A stretch of 64,000 nucleotides of DNA from Gammaproteobacteria bacterium. Its GTDB lineage: Bacteria; Pseudomonadota; Gammaproteobacteria; Pseudomonadales; Azotimanducaceae. Below the pieces are notes generated by a model. The model was not told where the DNA came from. It searched no databases and saw only the letters and a program-made list of their open reading frames with translations. Where the stretch lies: assembly GCA_026709365.1 (NCBI GenBank), contig JAPOTD010000007.1:122762-186761 (forward strand), given 5' to 3'. A program made the position numbers and the translations under genes. Of the stretch, positions 27,818 to 38,868 are shown piece after piece. Position 1 is the first letter of the stretch; every line of letters begins with the position of its first letter.

Positions 27818-29314
27818 TCACCGGCCGGCTTCTTGCAGAACCACCACGTCGAACTGGTTGGGGCCATAGCAAGGCTCCACTTGAATGCGTATCTCCCGGC
27901 CCACGCGGCTGGAGACGGCGGCGAGATGGTCCGCATCCTCGTCGAGCAGGCGATCCACGACGGTCTCCGGGGCCCGGATCAGGTATTCCCGGGCGCTTGG
28001 CGAACAAGCGGTGCGGGCGTCATGCACAATGGCGCGAAAGATTTCGGCGCAGATCGTCTCGCTGGTCTTGGTCAGCCCGCCTCCGTGGCACAGCGGGCAG
28101 GGTTCGCAAAGTTGGTGGGCGAGGCTCTCGCGGGTCCGCTTGCGGCTCATCTGCACCAGCCCCAAGGACGAGAATCCTTCGAACGCCAGCCGGGCCCGGT
28201 CTCCTTCGCTGGCCTTTTCCAGGGCCCTGAGCACGTTGCGCTGATGCTCCGGGCTTTCCATGTCGATGAAGTCAATGACGATGATGCCGCCGAGGTTGCG
28301 CAGGCGAAGCTGGCGCGGAATCACGCTGGCCGCTTCCAAATTGGTTCGATAGACGGTCTCCTCGAAGCGGCTGCCGCCGACAAAGCTGCCCGTGTTGACA
28401 TCGATGGTGACCATGGCTTCGGTTTGCTCGATCACCAAAAAGCCGCCGCACTTCATCTCCACTCTGGGCTGCAGGGCCCGCGCGGCCTGATCCTCAATGC
28501 CATATCGGTCAAACAGGGGCCGCGGCTCGCAGTAGTGCTCCACATGGCGGGCGACCTCCGGTAGGAATTGGGCGGCGAAGCGGGCGGCGCGGCGACAGGT
28601 GCGCTCATCGTCGATGCGGATCCTGGTGAGGTCAGGGCCTGCCAAGTCGCGCAGCAGGCGGATGTGCAGCGGCAGGTCCTCGTGGAGCGGCGCCGGGCAA
28701 CGGAGGTCGGCTCGCTTGACGGCCATGGCGCCCCAAACTCGCAGAAGCTGGGCCATGTCGGATTCGATGACCTCGGCGTCAACGCCCTCGCTGACGGTTC
28801 TTGCAATGAAGCCCATTGAGGTGTTCAGCTTGCGTTGCGCTTCGCTGATGATCCCGCGCAGCCGCTCCCGTTCCGCCTCCTCCCCAATGCGCTGCGAAAC
28901 GCCGATTTGGCTGCCGAACGGCATGAGCACCGCATAGCGCGCGGCGACCGAGACCTCCGCCGTCAGCCTCACGCCTTTGCTGGAGATGGGGTCCTTGGTG
29001 ACCTGCACCAACAGCTCCTGCCCTTCGTGGACCAGATCGCGGATGTCCGGCAGCGGATGGTCGCCTGCGACATCCCGCGCCCCAACCGAGGGCACTAGGT
29101 TGCGCACATGGAGGAATCCGGGTCGTTCCAAGCCCACATCGACAAAAGCGGCCTGCATGCCGGCAACGATGCGCTCGACCCGACCGAGATAGATGTTGCC
29201 CGTGTAGCTGTAGCCGCTCGACCGCGCGATGTGGAGTTCCTGCAGGACGCCGTCCTGGAGCAGCGCAGCCCGGGTTTCAAACGGGTTGACGTTGATCAGC
29301 AGTTCTTCGGACAT
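27818..29314 (-). CDS. rng: Ribonuclease G
   Basis: A 498-residue RNase E/G family endonuclease acting in 16S rRNA 5' maturation and mRNA decay. An S1 domain (residues about 35-125, YTGNIYLGRVERIVAGMQAA) is followed by the 5' sensor and the DNase-I-like domain with VTIDVNTGSFVG near 302 and IIVIDFIDM near 345 carrying the metal-binding Asp residues. The zinc-link CPLCHGGG is near 405. The ATG at 29314 begins the usual MSEELLINV. It sits between maf and yhdP. Confidence 0.96.
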   Translation of the reverse strand: MSEELLINVNPFETRAALLQDGVLQELHIARSSGYSYTGNIYLGRVERIVAGMQAAFVDVGLERPGFLHVRNLVPSVGARDVAGDHPLPDIRDLVHEGQELLVQVTKDPISSKGVRLTAEVSVAARYAVLMPFGSQIGVSQRIGEEAERERLRGIISEAQRKLNTSMGFIARTVSEGVDAEVIESDMAQLLRVWGAMAVKRADLRCPAPLHEDLPLHIRLLRDLAGPDLTRIRIDDERTCRRAARFAAQFLPEVARHVEHYCEPRPLFDRYGIEDQAARALQPRVEMKCGGFLVIEQTEAMVTIDVNTGSFVGGSRFEETVYRTNLEAASVIPRQLRLRNLGGIIVIDFIDMESPEHQRNVLRALEKASEGDRARLAFEGFSSLGLVQMSRKRTRESLAHQLCEPCPLCHGGGLTKTSETICAEIFRAIVHDARTACSPSAREYLIRAPETVVDRLLDEDADHLAAVSSRVGREIRIQVEPCYGPNQFDVVVLQEAGR

Positions 29315-29501
29315 CGCAGCCTTCAGCTAGCCCGGCAACGGCACGCGGCCGATGCGGGTGGAACAAACGGCCATTTGGTCAACTGTTTTCTCCATTTGTT
29401 CCGTGTAAGCGCTCCAGTTCCTGCCCTGTCCACAACATTCCCCGCGTTGATTCCGCAAAGCCGTCGGACGGCCGAAGGCACGCCATGCCGATTTCCTTGG
29501 G

Positions 29502-30089
29502 TCAGCCCAGTCGAGCGCCCCAAGGGTCGAATCCAAAGGCGTTGAGCAGTTCCTCGGTCTCCGCGAGCGGCAACCCGACCACCGCGCTGTAACTGCCCTC
29601 GATTCGTGTCGCAAATATACTCCCAATGCCTTGAATGCCATACCCGCCCGCCTTGTCGCCGCCCTCGCCGGTGCGCCAGTAGGCGGCGGCCAGAGCTTCG
29701 CTGATGGGGCGGAACCGGACCTCGGTGGCGACCACGCGGGATTCGTACGCCCCGCCGCGGCCCAGGCAAACAGCGGTTAGGACGGTGTGGGCACGACCGC
29801 CGAGCGCCGTCAGCATCGCCACGCCCTCGCTTGCATCCCGAGGCTTGCCGAGGACGGCGCCATCCAGAACCACAGTAGTGTCGGCGCCGAGCGTCAACCG
29901 CTCCGGGCGACGCACGGCGGCGGCTTTGCTTTGCGCCAGGCGCCGCACGTAGTCCCGGGGGATTTCCCCCTGACGCCGGGACTCGTCAACCTCGGGGATG
30001 ACGACCTCAAAGGGCAAGCGGATCTGCCGCAGCAGTTCGGCCCGCCGGGGTGAGGCGGAAGCCAGAATGATTGGCTTGTCACTGGTCAA
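29502..30089 (-). CDS. maf: Maf-family nucleoside triphosphate pyrophosphatase
   Basis: A 195-residue Maf/YhdE protein that hydrolyses non-canonical or pyrimidine NTPs to NMPs. Signature motifs are ILASASPRRAELL at the N-terminus, LGADTTVVLDGAVLGKP near residue 67 and KAGGYGIQG near 146. The start is TTG 30089, which overlaps the end of mreD by 11 bp. Its position between mreD and rng matches E. coli yhdE. The 187 bp after its stop (29315-29501) contain no gene I can support. Confidence 0.93.
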   Translation of the reverse strand: MTSDKPIILASASPRRAELLRQIRLPFEVVIPEVDESRRQGEIPRDYVRRLAQSKAAAVRRPERLTLGADTTVVLDGAVLGKPRDASEGVAMLTALGGRAHTVLTAVCLGRGGAYESRVVATEVRFRPISEALAAAYWRTGEGGDKAGGYGIQGIGSIFATRIEGSYSAVVGLPLAETEELLNAFGFDPWGARLG

Positions 30090-30576
30090 CGCGGAAGTAA
30101 CGGCATAGGCCCCGCAACCCGGCGCGGACCACCGGCCAGACCGCGGCGCTGGTCAAGGCCGGGGCCAACATCAGCAGCCCCGAAGGCTCGATTGGCGGCA
30201 GGCCGTGGGCGACGTGGCGCACCGCTTCGCAGGCCGCAACCAAGGCGAAGGCCGCGGCGCATTGCTGGGCGAGGGGGTACATGCGCAGCCTTTGGCGCAG
30301 CTGTCGGGCTGCGTAGGCAGCGATGGCGAACAACGCTGCGTTCAGGCCGAGCGGGGCGGCGGCCATCGCATCGAAGCACAGGCCCGCCAGCCAAGCGCCG
30401 AGGACGCCCAACGGCCGGGCCTTGGCCATGGCCCAAAAGCAGACCGCAAGCAGAACCCAGGCCGGCCGCAGCCAGGCCAGCCAGTCCGGCCAGTCCGTCG
30501 GCAGGCGCCCCGCGCTGAGCAGCAGCGCCGCCAACAACGTGATCCAAGCCAGCCAGCGTACGCTCCAAGTGCTCAC
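30079..30576 (-). CDS. mreD: Rod-shape-determining protein MreD
   Basis: A 165-residue integral membrane protein with about five hydrophobic segments (ITLLAALLLSAGRLP; LAWLRPAWVLLAVCFWAMA). It is a component of the MreBCD elongasome that positions cell-wall synthesis. The GTG at 30576 overlaps the mreC stop (GTGA), showing coupling. Sequence conservation is low across MreD proteins, and the call leans on membrane topology, length and the mreB-mreC-mreD-maf order. Confidence 0.9.
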   Translation of the reverse strand: MSTWSVRWLAWITLLAALLLSAGRLPTDWPDWLAWLRPAWVLLAVCFWAMAKARPLGVLGAWLAGLCFDAMAAAPLGLNAALFAIAAYAARQLRQRLRMYPLAQQCAAAFALVAACEAVRHVAHGLPPIEPSGLLMLAPALTSAAVWPVVRAGLRGLCRYFRVDQ

Positions 30577-31499
30577 GGCGGCTCGACATCGCTGCTTTGG
30601 GATGACGGGAAACCGTCCCGCCGAGGCTCTCCGGCTCCCTCCTCCTCAACGTCATCCCGGTCCCGGACGGGCCCGGCGCTGTGAATCACCAAGAGATGCC
30701 GGGCGCGGTCCAGCCGGGCGCTGGGGGCGACTTCCGCCACCGCAAGGGCTCCTGATGCATCGGGAGCGACGGACTCGACCGTGCCGACCGGATAGCCCCT
30801 CGGGAACCGTCCGCCCAGACCGGAGGTGACGACCTGGTCGCCCGGGCTGATGTCGGACGTTATGGGCAGCCCCTCAAGCAACAGCCGGTCCAGACGTCCG
30901 GTGCCGCCGGCGATGCTGCGCAGGCTGTTGCGCACGACCTCCACGGGCACGGCATGGCTGGCGTCGGTGATCAGCAGCACTCGGGCGCTGAAGGCGGTGA
31001 CGTCCACGATCTGGCCGATCAGCCCGGCGGCGTCCACCACCGCTTGACCGATGCCCACCCCATTCCCGGCGCCCTTGTCGATCACCAGCTGGTGGACGGC
31101 GGGGTTGGGTGGCACCCCCACCACTTCGGCGATGAGTGCGGCGCTGGCCAAGCGGACGTCGCTGCCCAGCAGCCTGCGCAATTGGTCGTTCTCCGCTTGC
31201 AGCGCAAGGAACCCCTGGGCTTGATGGGACAAAGCCAAGTTGCTTTGCTCAAGCTGGCCGATCCTGTCCAGCAGCGCCCTGCGGCTGGCCACCGTCTCCC
31301 CAACCGACGCCGCCGTCATGTAGGGCAGCTCGGCGATGACGAACAGCGGCGCCACAAGGTTGTCCATGAAGCCGCGCACCGGCTTCAGCCGTTGCGTGGC
31401 GGAGTCGATGGCAAGGAGAATCGCGGAACCCAGAAGCAGGCCGGTCAGCAGATAGCCGGCTCGGGAGTCCCTGACGAACAGCGGCTTCCCGGCCCGCAA
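30573..31499 (-). CDS. mreC: Rod-shape-determining protein MreC
   Basis: A 308-residue bitopic protein with one N-terminal membrane span (GYLLTGLLLGSAILLAIDSA), a coiled coil around residues 65-105, and the beta-rich MreC domain with VIDKGAGNGVGIGQAV near 150 and VTSGLGGRFPRGYPVG near 230. It links cytoplasmic MreB to periplasmic wall enzymes. The start is TTG 31499, close after the mreB stop; an AGGAG lies immediately before it with unusually short spacing. Confidence 0.94.
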   Translation of the reverse strand: MRAGKPLFVRDSRAGYLLTGLLLGSAILLAIDSATQRLKPVRGFMDNLVAPLFVIAELPYMTAASVGETVASRRALLDRIGQLEQSNLALSHQAQGFLALQAENDQLRRLLGSDVRLASAALIAEVVGVPPNPAVHQLVIDKGAGNGVGIGQAVVDAAGLIGQIVDVTAFSARVLLITDASHAVPVEVVRNSLRSIAGGTGRLDRLLLEGLPITSDISPGDQVVTSGLGGRFPRGYPVGTVESVAPDASGALAVAEVAPSARLDRARHLLVIHSAGPVRDRDDVEEEGAGEPRRDGFPSSQSSDVEPP

Positions 31500-31503
31500 A
31501 CTC

Positions 31504-32562
<1,059 letters not shown>

Positions 32563-32600
32563 TCAACGCCAGCGCCCCGGGCCAGACGCCGCGTTAGCTG

Positions 32601-32629
32601 AACTAATCTAACAGCAAAGGGAATTTCAA
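32601..32629 (-). promoter_or_regulatory. Possible mreB promoter
   Basis: On the minus strand TTGAAA (32629-32624) and TTAGTT (32606-32601) are 17 bp apart, about 57 bp upstream of mreB. A GTTAG/CTAAC inverted repeat overlaps the -10 region. The -10 match is weak. Confidence 0.28.
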
Positions 32630-32674
32630 GTAAACTCCTATGTTTGCTGCCCTTAGGCAACCAGCAACGCGGGC

Positions 32675-33067
32675 ATGGACGCGGAAGACACTCATTCTCC
32701 TGATCGCGGGGGCGCCCCCCCGGACAAGCTGCCAAACGAACCCACTTTGGTGGCCGAGGACCGGCCCGGCGTTGGTCAGGGGCACGGCCCCGTCAGCATC
32801 GACCACTTGGCCAGACTGGCCGCGCTGCGCCTTGACGGCGATGAGCGCTTGGGCGTGGCGCGCGACTTGCAGCGCATCATCGCCTTGGTCGATGAGATGC
32901 AGGCGGTTGACACCCAGGGCGTTGAGCCGCTGGCCCATCCGCTGGACGCCACCCAACGCCTGCGCGCCGATGAGGCCACGGAGCGGGTCGATCGGGAACG
33001 CTGCCAAGCCGGCGCCCCCGAGGCCCGCGATGGACTCTATCTCGTGCCCAGCGTCCTGTCCGAATAA
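32675..33067 (+). CDS. gatC: Asp-tRNA(Asn)/Glu-tRNA(Gln) amidotransferase subunit C
   Basis: A 130-residue GatC. The conserved core starts at about residue 40 (SIDHLARLAALRL) and includes the LVDEMQAVDTQGVEPLAHPL segment. GatC usually begins at this core and is near 95-100 residues, so the first 39 residues are an acidic, Pro-rich extension or a mis-set start; a GTG at 32750 is one alternative and I see no strong ribosome site to decide. GatC stabilises GatA-GatB in the complex that amidates mischarged tRNA. gatA follows 4 bp later. Confidence 0.88.
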   Translation: MDAEDTHSPDRGGAPPDKLPNEPTLVAEDRPGVGQGHGPVSIDHLARLAALRLDGDERLGVARDLQRIIALVDEMQAVDTQGVEPLAHPLDATQRLRADEATERVDRERCQAGAPEARDGLYLVPSVLSE

Positions 33068-33071
33068 GCCC

Positions 33072-34544
33072 ATGACGCCGTTTTCGTCATTGCGCGAGCT
33101 GAGCCAAGCGCTGCGGCGGGGCGATTGCACGAGCCTCGAACTCACCGAGGCGGCGCTCGGCAGGGCCCGGCGCCTTGACGAGGCGCTGAACTGCTTCATC
33201 ACGCTGGATGAGGAGCAGGCGGTCGCTGACGCCAAGGCCGCGGACCTGCGGCTGCGGGATGGGTCGGCTGCGCCCCTGACCGGCATTCCGCTGGCGCACA
33301 AGGACCTGTTCTGCATTGAGGGCTGGCGCACCACCTGCGCCTCGAGGATGCTCGCCAACTTCACTGCACCCTACACGGCAACGGCCATTGCCCGGTTGCA
33401 GGCCGCCGGTTCGGTGACGCTTGGCAAGCTGAACATGGATGAGTTCGCCATGGGCTCATCCACCGAGACCAGCCACTTCGGGCCGACGGCCAACCCCTGG
33501 GCGCCGCAGTACACTCCGGGCGGCTCCTCGGGCGGCTCGGCGGCTTGCGTTGCCGCCGGCATCACCGCCGCCGCCACCGGCACCGACACCGGCGGTTCCA
33601 TCCGCCAGCCGGCCAGCTTCTGCGGCGTCACCGGCTTAAAGCCCACCTACGGGCGGGTGTCCCGCTACGGCATGATCGCCTTCGCCTCAAGCCTCGACCA
33701 GGGCGGCGTGTTCGCCCGCGATGCGGAGGACGCCGCGCTGCTGCTGTCGGCCATGGCCGGATTCGATCCCCGCGACTCAACCTCCAGCGCCCACCGCGAC
33801 CCGTGGCTTGAGTCGGTGCCGGAACGCGGCATCGGCGAACCCGCCGATCCCATCCTGACCATTGGCCTGGCCGACGAGCTTTTCGGCGAAGTCAGCGAGG
33901 GCGCGGAACGCATCGAGGCGGCGCGCCAAGCCTTGGAGGCGCTCGGCTGCCGCTGCCGGACGGTTTCGCTGCCGCACATCCGCACCGCCATGCCCGCCTA
34001 CTACGTCATCGCCGGCGCGGAGGCCTCCACCAACCTGTCCCGCTACGACGGCGTCCGCTTCGGCCACCGTTGCGAGCGGCCGGAGTCGCTGCGGGACCTC
34101 TACGAACGCTCCCGCGGCGAAGGCTTCGGAGCGGAGGTCAAGCGCCGCATCCTCACCGGCACCTACGCGCTGTCGGCGGGCTACTTCGACGCCTACTACC
34201 TCAAAGCGCAAAAGATCAGGCGCTTGGTGGCCGGGGACTTCGCCGCCGCCTTCGGCGAGGTCGATCTGCTGCTCGCGCCGACCACGCCCGGCACGGCCTT
34301 TCGCCGCGGCGAGCTCACCGATGATCCAGTCGCCATGTACCGGCAGGATGTCTGCACCATTCCGGTGAACTTGGCCGGGTTGCCGGCCATCTCGCTGCCC
34401 TGCGGCCTGCACCAAGGGCTGCCGGTGGGGGTGCAGCTTATTGGCAGGCACTTTGATGAGCGCCGCCTCCTGCAAGCCAGTGCCGCCCTGCAGCGGGCCA
34501 CGGATTGGCACCGGGCGCGGCCGACCCTGGCGGAGGCTTCGTGA
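33072..34544 (+). CDS. gatA: Asp-tRNA(Asn)/Glu-tRNA(Gln) amidotransferase subunit A
   Basis: A 490-residue amidase that releases ammonia from glutamine for GatB. The Ser-cisSer-Lys triad is intact: Lys77 in LAHKDLF, Ser152 in GGSSGGSAA and Ser176 in [11 protein letters not shown], matching the spacing in characterised GatA. The ATG at 33072 follows gatC closely. The frame remains open upstream through gatC, but sequence before 33072 is not amidase-like. Confidence 0.96.
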   Translation: MTPFSSLRELSQALRRGDCTSLELTEAALGRARRLDEALNCFITLDEEQAVADAKAADLRLRDGSAAPLTGIPLAHKDLFCIEGWRTTCASRMLANFTAPYTATAIARLQAAGSVTLGKLNMDEFAMGSSTETSHFGPTANPWAPQYTPGGSSGGSAACVAAGITAAATGTDTGGSIRQPASFCGVTGLKPTYGRVSRYGMIAFASSLDQGGVFARDAEDAALLLSAMAGFDPRDSTSSAHRDPWLESVPERGIGEPADPILTIGLADELFGEVSEGAERIEAARQALEALGCRCRTVSLPHIRTAMPAYYVIAGAEASTNLSRYDGVRFGHRCERPESLRDLYERSRGEGFGAEVKRRILTGTYALSAGYFDAYYLKAQKIRRLVAGDFAAAFGEVDLLLAPTTPGTAFRRGELTDDPVAMYRQDVCTIPVNLAGLPAISLPCGLHQGLPVGVQLIGRHFDERRLLQASAALQRATDWHRARPTLAEAS

Positions 34545-36004
34545 ACCCTGGTTGGGAAGCAGTCATCGGCTTGGAGGTCCACGTCCAGCTGGCCACGCGG
34601 AGCAAGATCTTCTCCGCTGCCGCCAACCAGTTCGGCGCGCCGCCCAACAGCTTGGCCTGCCCGGTGGACTTGGGCCTGCCCGGGGTGCTGCCGGTGCTGA
34701 ACGAGGCGGCGGTGCGCATGGCGGTCAAGTTCGGCCTGGCCATTGGCGCGGAGGTCCGCAGGCGCTGCAGCTTCGACCGCAAGAACTACTTCTACCCGGA
34801 CCTGCCCAAGGGCTACCAAATCAGCCAGTTGGCCGCGCCGATCGTCGGCCCCGGACGGCTGGAGGTGCCGCTTGACGACGGCGCCGCCATCGAGGTGCGC
34901 ATCGTGCGCGCCCACTTGGAGGAGGACGCCGGCAAGTCCATCCATGACGCCTACGCCGGCCAAACCGGCGTCGATCTCAACCGGGCCGGAACGCCGCTGC
35001 TCGAAGTGGTGTCCGCCCCGGACCTGCGCACCCCGGAGCAGGCCGCCGCCTGCTTCCGCCAGCTGCACAGCTTGGTGCGCTATCTCGGCATCTGCGACGG
35101 CGACCTCTCCCAAGGCAGCATGCGTTGCGACGCCAACGTCTCGGTCCGTCCCCAAGGGCGCAAGGCGCTCGGCGAGCGGACCGAGATCAAGAACATCAAC
35201 TCCTTCCGCTTCGTGGAAAAGGCGATCCGCTTCGAGATCGACCGGCAGATCGACCGCTTGGAGGCGGGACTGCCGGTGGTGCGCGAGACCCGGCTGTATG
35301 ACGCATCCAAGGACGAGACCCGGCCCATGCGCGGCAAGGAGTTTTCCGACGACTACCGCTACTTCCCGGACCCGGACCTGCTGCCGGTGGCGATCGACGA
35401 GGCCTTCATCGAGGCGGCGCGCGCCGAGCTGCCGGAGCTGCCCGCCGCCCGCCGCCGCCGTTTCCAGGAGGCACTCGGGCTCAGTGAGTACGACGCCGGC
35501 TGGCTGACCCGGGACCCCGACACCGCCGACTACTTTGCAGCGGCGGCGAGGACCGAGGGCAGCCATGCCAAGCGGGTCGCCAACTGGATCATGGGCGAGC
35601 TGACGGCGCGGCTGAACCGCGAGGGCTTGACCATCCGCGCGGCCCCGGTGACGGCCGCGGCCCTAGGCCGGCTGATCGCCCGCATCGAGGATGGGACCCT
35701 ATCGTCCAAGACGGCCAAAACGGTCTTTGACGCCCTCTGGGGCGGGGCGGGTGAGGTGGATGCCATCATCGATGCCCGAGGCTTGAAGCCGATGCGGGAC
35801 ACCGGGGAACTGACCGGCCTCATCAATGACATCGTCGCCCGGCATCCCCAGCAGGCGGAGCAGTTCCGCGCTGGCCGGGACAAGCTGCTGGGCTTCTTCG
35901 TCGGCCAGGCCATGAAGGCGACCGGCGGCAAGGCCGATCCCCGGCAGGTCAACGAGCTGCTCAAGGAGGCATTGGGCAGCGGGATCGACGGATCCCAACC
36001 CTGA
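34541..36004 (+). CDS. gatB: Asp-tRNA(Asn)/Glu-tRNA(Gln) amidotransferase subunit B
   Basis: A 487-residue transamidase that phosphorylates the mischarged tRNA acyl group and replaces it with ammonia. The start is GTG 34541, which overlaps the gatA stop (GTGA) and has GGAGG 5 nt upstream; family sequence [12 protein letters not shown] begins at once. [18 protein letters not shown] near residue 88 and the C-terminal YqeY-like tail are present. It completes the gatCAB operon. Confidence 0.96.
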   Translation: MNPGWEAVIGLEVHVQLATRSKIFSAAANQFGAPPNSLACPVDLGLPGVLPVLNEAAVRMAVKFGLAIGAEVRRRCSFDRKNYFYPDLPKGYQISQLAAPIVGPGRLEVPLDDGAAIEVRIVRAHLEEDAGKSIHDAYAGQTGVDLNRAGTPLLEVVSAPDLRTPEQAAACFRQLHSLVRYLGICDGDLSQGSMRCDANVSVRPQGRKALGERTEIKNINSFRFVEKAIRFEIDRQIDRLEAGLPVVRETRLYDASKDETRPMRGKEFSDDYRYFPDPDLLPVAIDEAFIEAARAELPELPAARRRRFQEALGLSEYDAGWLTRDPDTADYFAAAARTEGSHAKRVANWIMGELTARLNREGLTIRAAPVTAAALGRLIARIEDGTLSSKTAKTVFDALWGGAGEVDAIIDARGLKPMRDTGELTGLINDIVARHPQQAEQFRAGRDKLLGFFVGQAMKATGGKADPRQVNELLKEALGSGIDGSQP

Positions 36005-36022
36005 CTGGGGACGAGCCGAGGC

Positions 36023-38737
36023 ATGTCCGATTGGGTCATTCGGTCCAAGCTTGCGCCACCGAGGTTTCCGCGTCCGCCCGTTAAGCGGGAGCGCTTGGCC
36101 AAGCAGCTGGAACTGGCGCTGGAGCGACGGGCGACCGTTGTGCATGCGCCGGCGGGCTTCGGCAAGACCTCGCTTTTGGGGGAATTCCACCACGCCCTGA
36201 ACGAACGCGCCATTCCCTGCGCCTGGCTTTCGCTCGACGACAACGACCGCGACCTGGTTCACTTCCTGCGCTACCTGATGGAGGCCTTGGCCTCCAGCGG
36301 CCTGCTGCCGGGCGCTCAGTTGCCGTCTCCGCCGAGCGGCGTCGCCGGTGCATCCGACAGGACGATGGTGGAAGCGGCGTTGACTGAAATCGCCAAATGC
36401 AACGGTGTGGGCGTCGTGATTTTGGACGACTTCCATCGTGCCGACAGCCCCGAGAACCTGCGGGCGCTCAAGCAACTCCTGTCGCGTTTGACGGCCAACG
36501 TGCGCCTTGTGCTCAGCACGCGCGAATATCCCGCCACGCTGCCGCTCGCGGACCTGCGCGCCAAGGCGGAGCTGCTCGAAATCGATCATGGCGCGCTGCA
36601 GTTTTCAAGGCGGGAAATCGAGGGCTGGTTGAGCCCGCTGATGGACGACGGCGCGCCCGGCGACTGGTCCGCCCAAATGCACCGGCGCACCGAGGGTTGG
36701 CCGATTGCCCTGAGCAGCGTGCATCGCTGGCTGACGGAGGGGGTGCCGTCGCTTGCGGTGCTGGCGCAGCTGTCCGGGCGCAACGCCGATCTCTCCGACT
36801 ACTTTTTGGAGCAGGTGTTCAACCAGCTCGAGCCGACGCTGCAGGCTTTCCTGATGAAGACGTCGATTGTGGAACGGATCAACGGCGATCTCGCCAACCT
36901 GCTCTGCGACATCGACGATGCCTGGCTGACGTTGGAGGAGCTTGAACGCCGGGACCTGTTCCTGGAAAACCTTGACCGGGAGCGCGTCTGGTACCGCTAC
37001 CATCGGCTGTTCGCGGAGTTCCTGCAGGAGCGGGCGCGCCGTCGGCTTGACGACCAACCGGCGCGCCTGCACCGAGTCGCCTCGGGCTGGTTCCATGGGC
37101 AGGGCTTGGTGACCGAGGCGATTCAGCAGGCGCTGGCCTGCGGCGAGCCGGACACGGTTGCCGACCTCTTTGAGTCCATCGGCGGATGGCACCACGCGCT
37201 CAAGGGGCATGTCGGTGCGCTCGAACGAGCGCTGGGCATCGTTGGGGAACCGCCTCCCGCAACCCACCCGCGGCTCTGGCTGGGCAGGCTGTTCCTGATG
37301 GCGCGCGGCGGGGAGGCGGAACGGGCGAGGGCCCTGTTTGGGCGGTTGGCGCCTTGGTCGGCCAACGTCAGCGGCGGCGATCCGCAGATCGACAGTGAAC
37401 TCTCGATCATGGACAGCCTGTTGAATCGCTACGCGGACCTGGACGCGGGGGATGCGGAACTCCAGCGGCTTGAGCGGCTGAGCGGGCTGCTGAAGCCGGA
37501 CGACGACCTGATGCATGCGGTTCGCTGCAACCTGCTTTGCGTGATGCACGCGCAACGCGGCGACTTCGACGCCTGCATGGCGGCTGGCGACAAGGCGATA
37601 CGCCACTTCCGCGCCATGGGTTCGACGTTCGGCGAAACGTTCATCTACTTTCACGAAGGCTGCGTGTGCATGGAGCAGGGTCGGCTGCGCGACGCGGAAG
37701 CCTTGTACGGAGCGGGGCGCGAGTTGGCCCTGGAGCACTTCGGCGGGGAAAGCGACCTCGCCGCCATCGCCGGCGTCTTTCTGGCCGAGGTCGCCTATGA
37801 GCAGAACGACCTTGCCGAAGCCAAGCGGCTCCTGGACTTCGCGCTGCCGCACATCGAACGAGCCGATGCCTGGCTGGAGGTCTATGTGGCTGGATACGCC
37901 ACGGCCATGAAGCTCGCCCGCTGCAATCCACACGGGGAATCGGTCGAGGAGTTCCGCAACCGTGCCCGTGCCACGGCGGCAAGCCGCGGCCTGCCGCGGT
38001 TGCGCGCCATCATCGACCTGCAGCAGCAGGAGCTCGATCACTTGGGCGGCGGAGAGTTGGCCGAGGAAGAGGCGGCCGGGAGAGAGCCGACCGGCAGCGA
38101 CGGGAACGAAGCGGCGGCAGGGCCCAATCCCACGGTGGCGGGACATCTTGCGCTGCGACGCCTGAACACCGGCGTTCTGGCCCGCTCATGGATGCGATCA
38201 GGCGATGGCGACCGCGCCGCCAAGCTGCTGCGCGACCACTGCAGGCGATGCCGGCAGGATGGACTGATCCGGTCGTTCATCTCCCATTCAATCCTGCTGG
38301 CGACCGCCTGCTGGGAGCAGGGCCGGCGCCGCGCCGCCATGGCCGCCTTTGAGGACGCGCTCGCTCCGGCACTCTTCGAGGGCATCAAACGGCCCTTCAT
38401 CGACGCCGGGGAAGCGCTGGCAAAGGTGATCGGCGGCTTGGCCGAGGCCTCGGAAAGCCAGCGCGGCAACCGGATCAGAGACCGTTTTCTGGCGGAGCTT
38501 GTGGTGGCAATCGGCGATTCGTGGCCGAGCGGCCAAGGCGGCGGCGACCAACTGACGCCCAGGGAGCTGGAGGTGCTGCGCCACCTGATTCAAGGGCGCT
38601 CGAACGGCGAAATCGCCATGGCGATGCCGATATCCGTCAACACCGTGAAGTTCCACCTGAAGAACATCTTCGGCAAGCTCGGCGTCAATACGCGAAAGGA
38701 CGCCGTTTCCGCCGCCCTGCGCGGCAGGCGCTGTTGA
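36023..38737 (+). CDS. MalT-like large ATP-binding LuxR-family regulator
   Basis: A 904-residue LAL-type activator. A P-loop lies at VVHAPAGFGKTSLL near residue 40 and a Walker B-like VVILDDFHRAD near 132, as in the STAND ATPase of MalT. A long TPR-like helical middle part forms the sensor, and a C-terminal LuxR HTH covers about residues 838-895 (LTPRELEVLRHLIQGRSNGE, then VNTVKFHLKNIFGKLGV). MalT proteins bind DNA as multimers after binding ATP and an inducer. It is 18 bp after gatB but probably serves the downstream hydantoin-type genes, whose upstream regions share a repeat motif. The inducer is unknown. Confidence 0.9.
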   Translation: MSDWVIRSKLAPPRFPRPPVKRERLAKQLELALERRATVVHAPAGFGKTSLLGEFHHALNERAIPCAWLSLDDNDRDLVHFLRYLMEALASSGLLPGAQLPSPPSGVAGASDRTMVEAALTEIAKCNGVGVVILDDFHRADSPENLRALKQLLSRLTANVRLVLSTREYPATLPLADLRAKAELLEIDHGALQFSRREIEGWLSPLMDDGAPGDWSAQMHRRTEGWPIALSSVHRWLTEGVPSLAVLAQLSGRNADLSDYFLEQVFNQLEPTLQAFLMKTSIVERINGDLANLLCDIDDAWLTLEELERRDLFLENLDRERVWYRYHRLFAEFLQERARRRLDDQPARLHRVASGWFHGQGLVTEAIQQALACGEPDTVADLFESIGGWHHALKGHVGALERALGIVGEPPPATHPRLWLGRLFLMARGGEAERARALFGRLAPWSANVSGGDPQIDSELSIMDSLLNRYADLDAGDAELQRLERLSGLLKPDDDLMHAVRCNLLCVMHAQRGDFDACMAAGDKAIRHFRAMGSTFGETFIYFHEGCVCMEQGRLRDAEALYGAGRELALEHFGGESDLAAIAGVFLAEVAYEQNDLAEAKRLLDFALPHIERADAWLEVYVAGYATAMKLARCNPHGESVEEFRNRARATAASRGLPRLRAIIDLQQQELDHLGGGELAEEEAAGREPTGSDGNEAAAGPNPTVAGHLALRRLNTGVLARSWMRSGDGDRAAKLLRDHCRRCRQDGLIRSFISHSILLATACWEQGRRRAAMAAFEDALAPALFEGIKRPFIDAGEALAKVIGGLAEASESQRGNRIRDRFLAELVVAIGDSWPSGQGGGDQLTPRELEVLRHLIQGRSNGEIAMAMPISVNTVKFHLKNIFGKLGVNTRKDAVSAALRGRRC

Positions 38738-38764
38738 TCTCCTGCCGCTCCGGCCCCGTCCCGA

Positions 38765-38804
38765 CTACCCGTATTTTCCATTACCCCTACCCACAGCAGG
38801 TGTT
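38765..38804 (+). promoter_or_regulatory. Shared composite motif upstream of hyuA-like gene
   Basis: CTACCC at 38765 and 38787 are direct repeats 22 bp apart; the second is part of CCTACCC-N4-CAGGTGTT ending at 38804, 64 bp before the GTG start at 38869. The same three boxes with identical spacing occur upstream of the TonB receptor (41558-41597). Probable binding array of the adjacent MalT-like regulator; that link is inference. Confidence 0.6.
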
Positions 38805-38868
38805 ACGGACAACCCAAAGCCGTTGATAACGTGCCCGTTTCCGCGTTTTGGCGATGGGAGGCTTTACG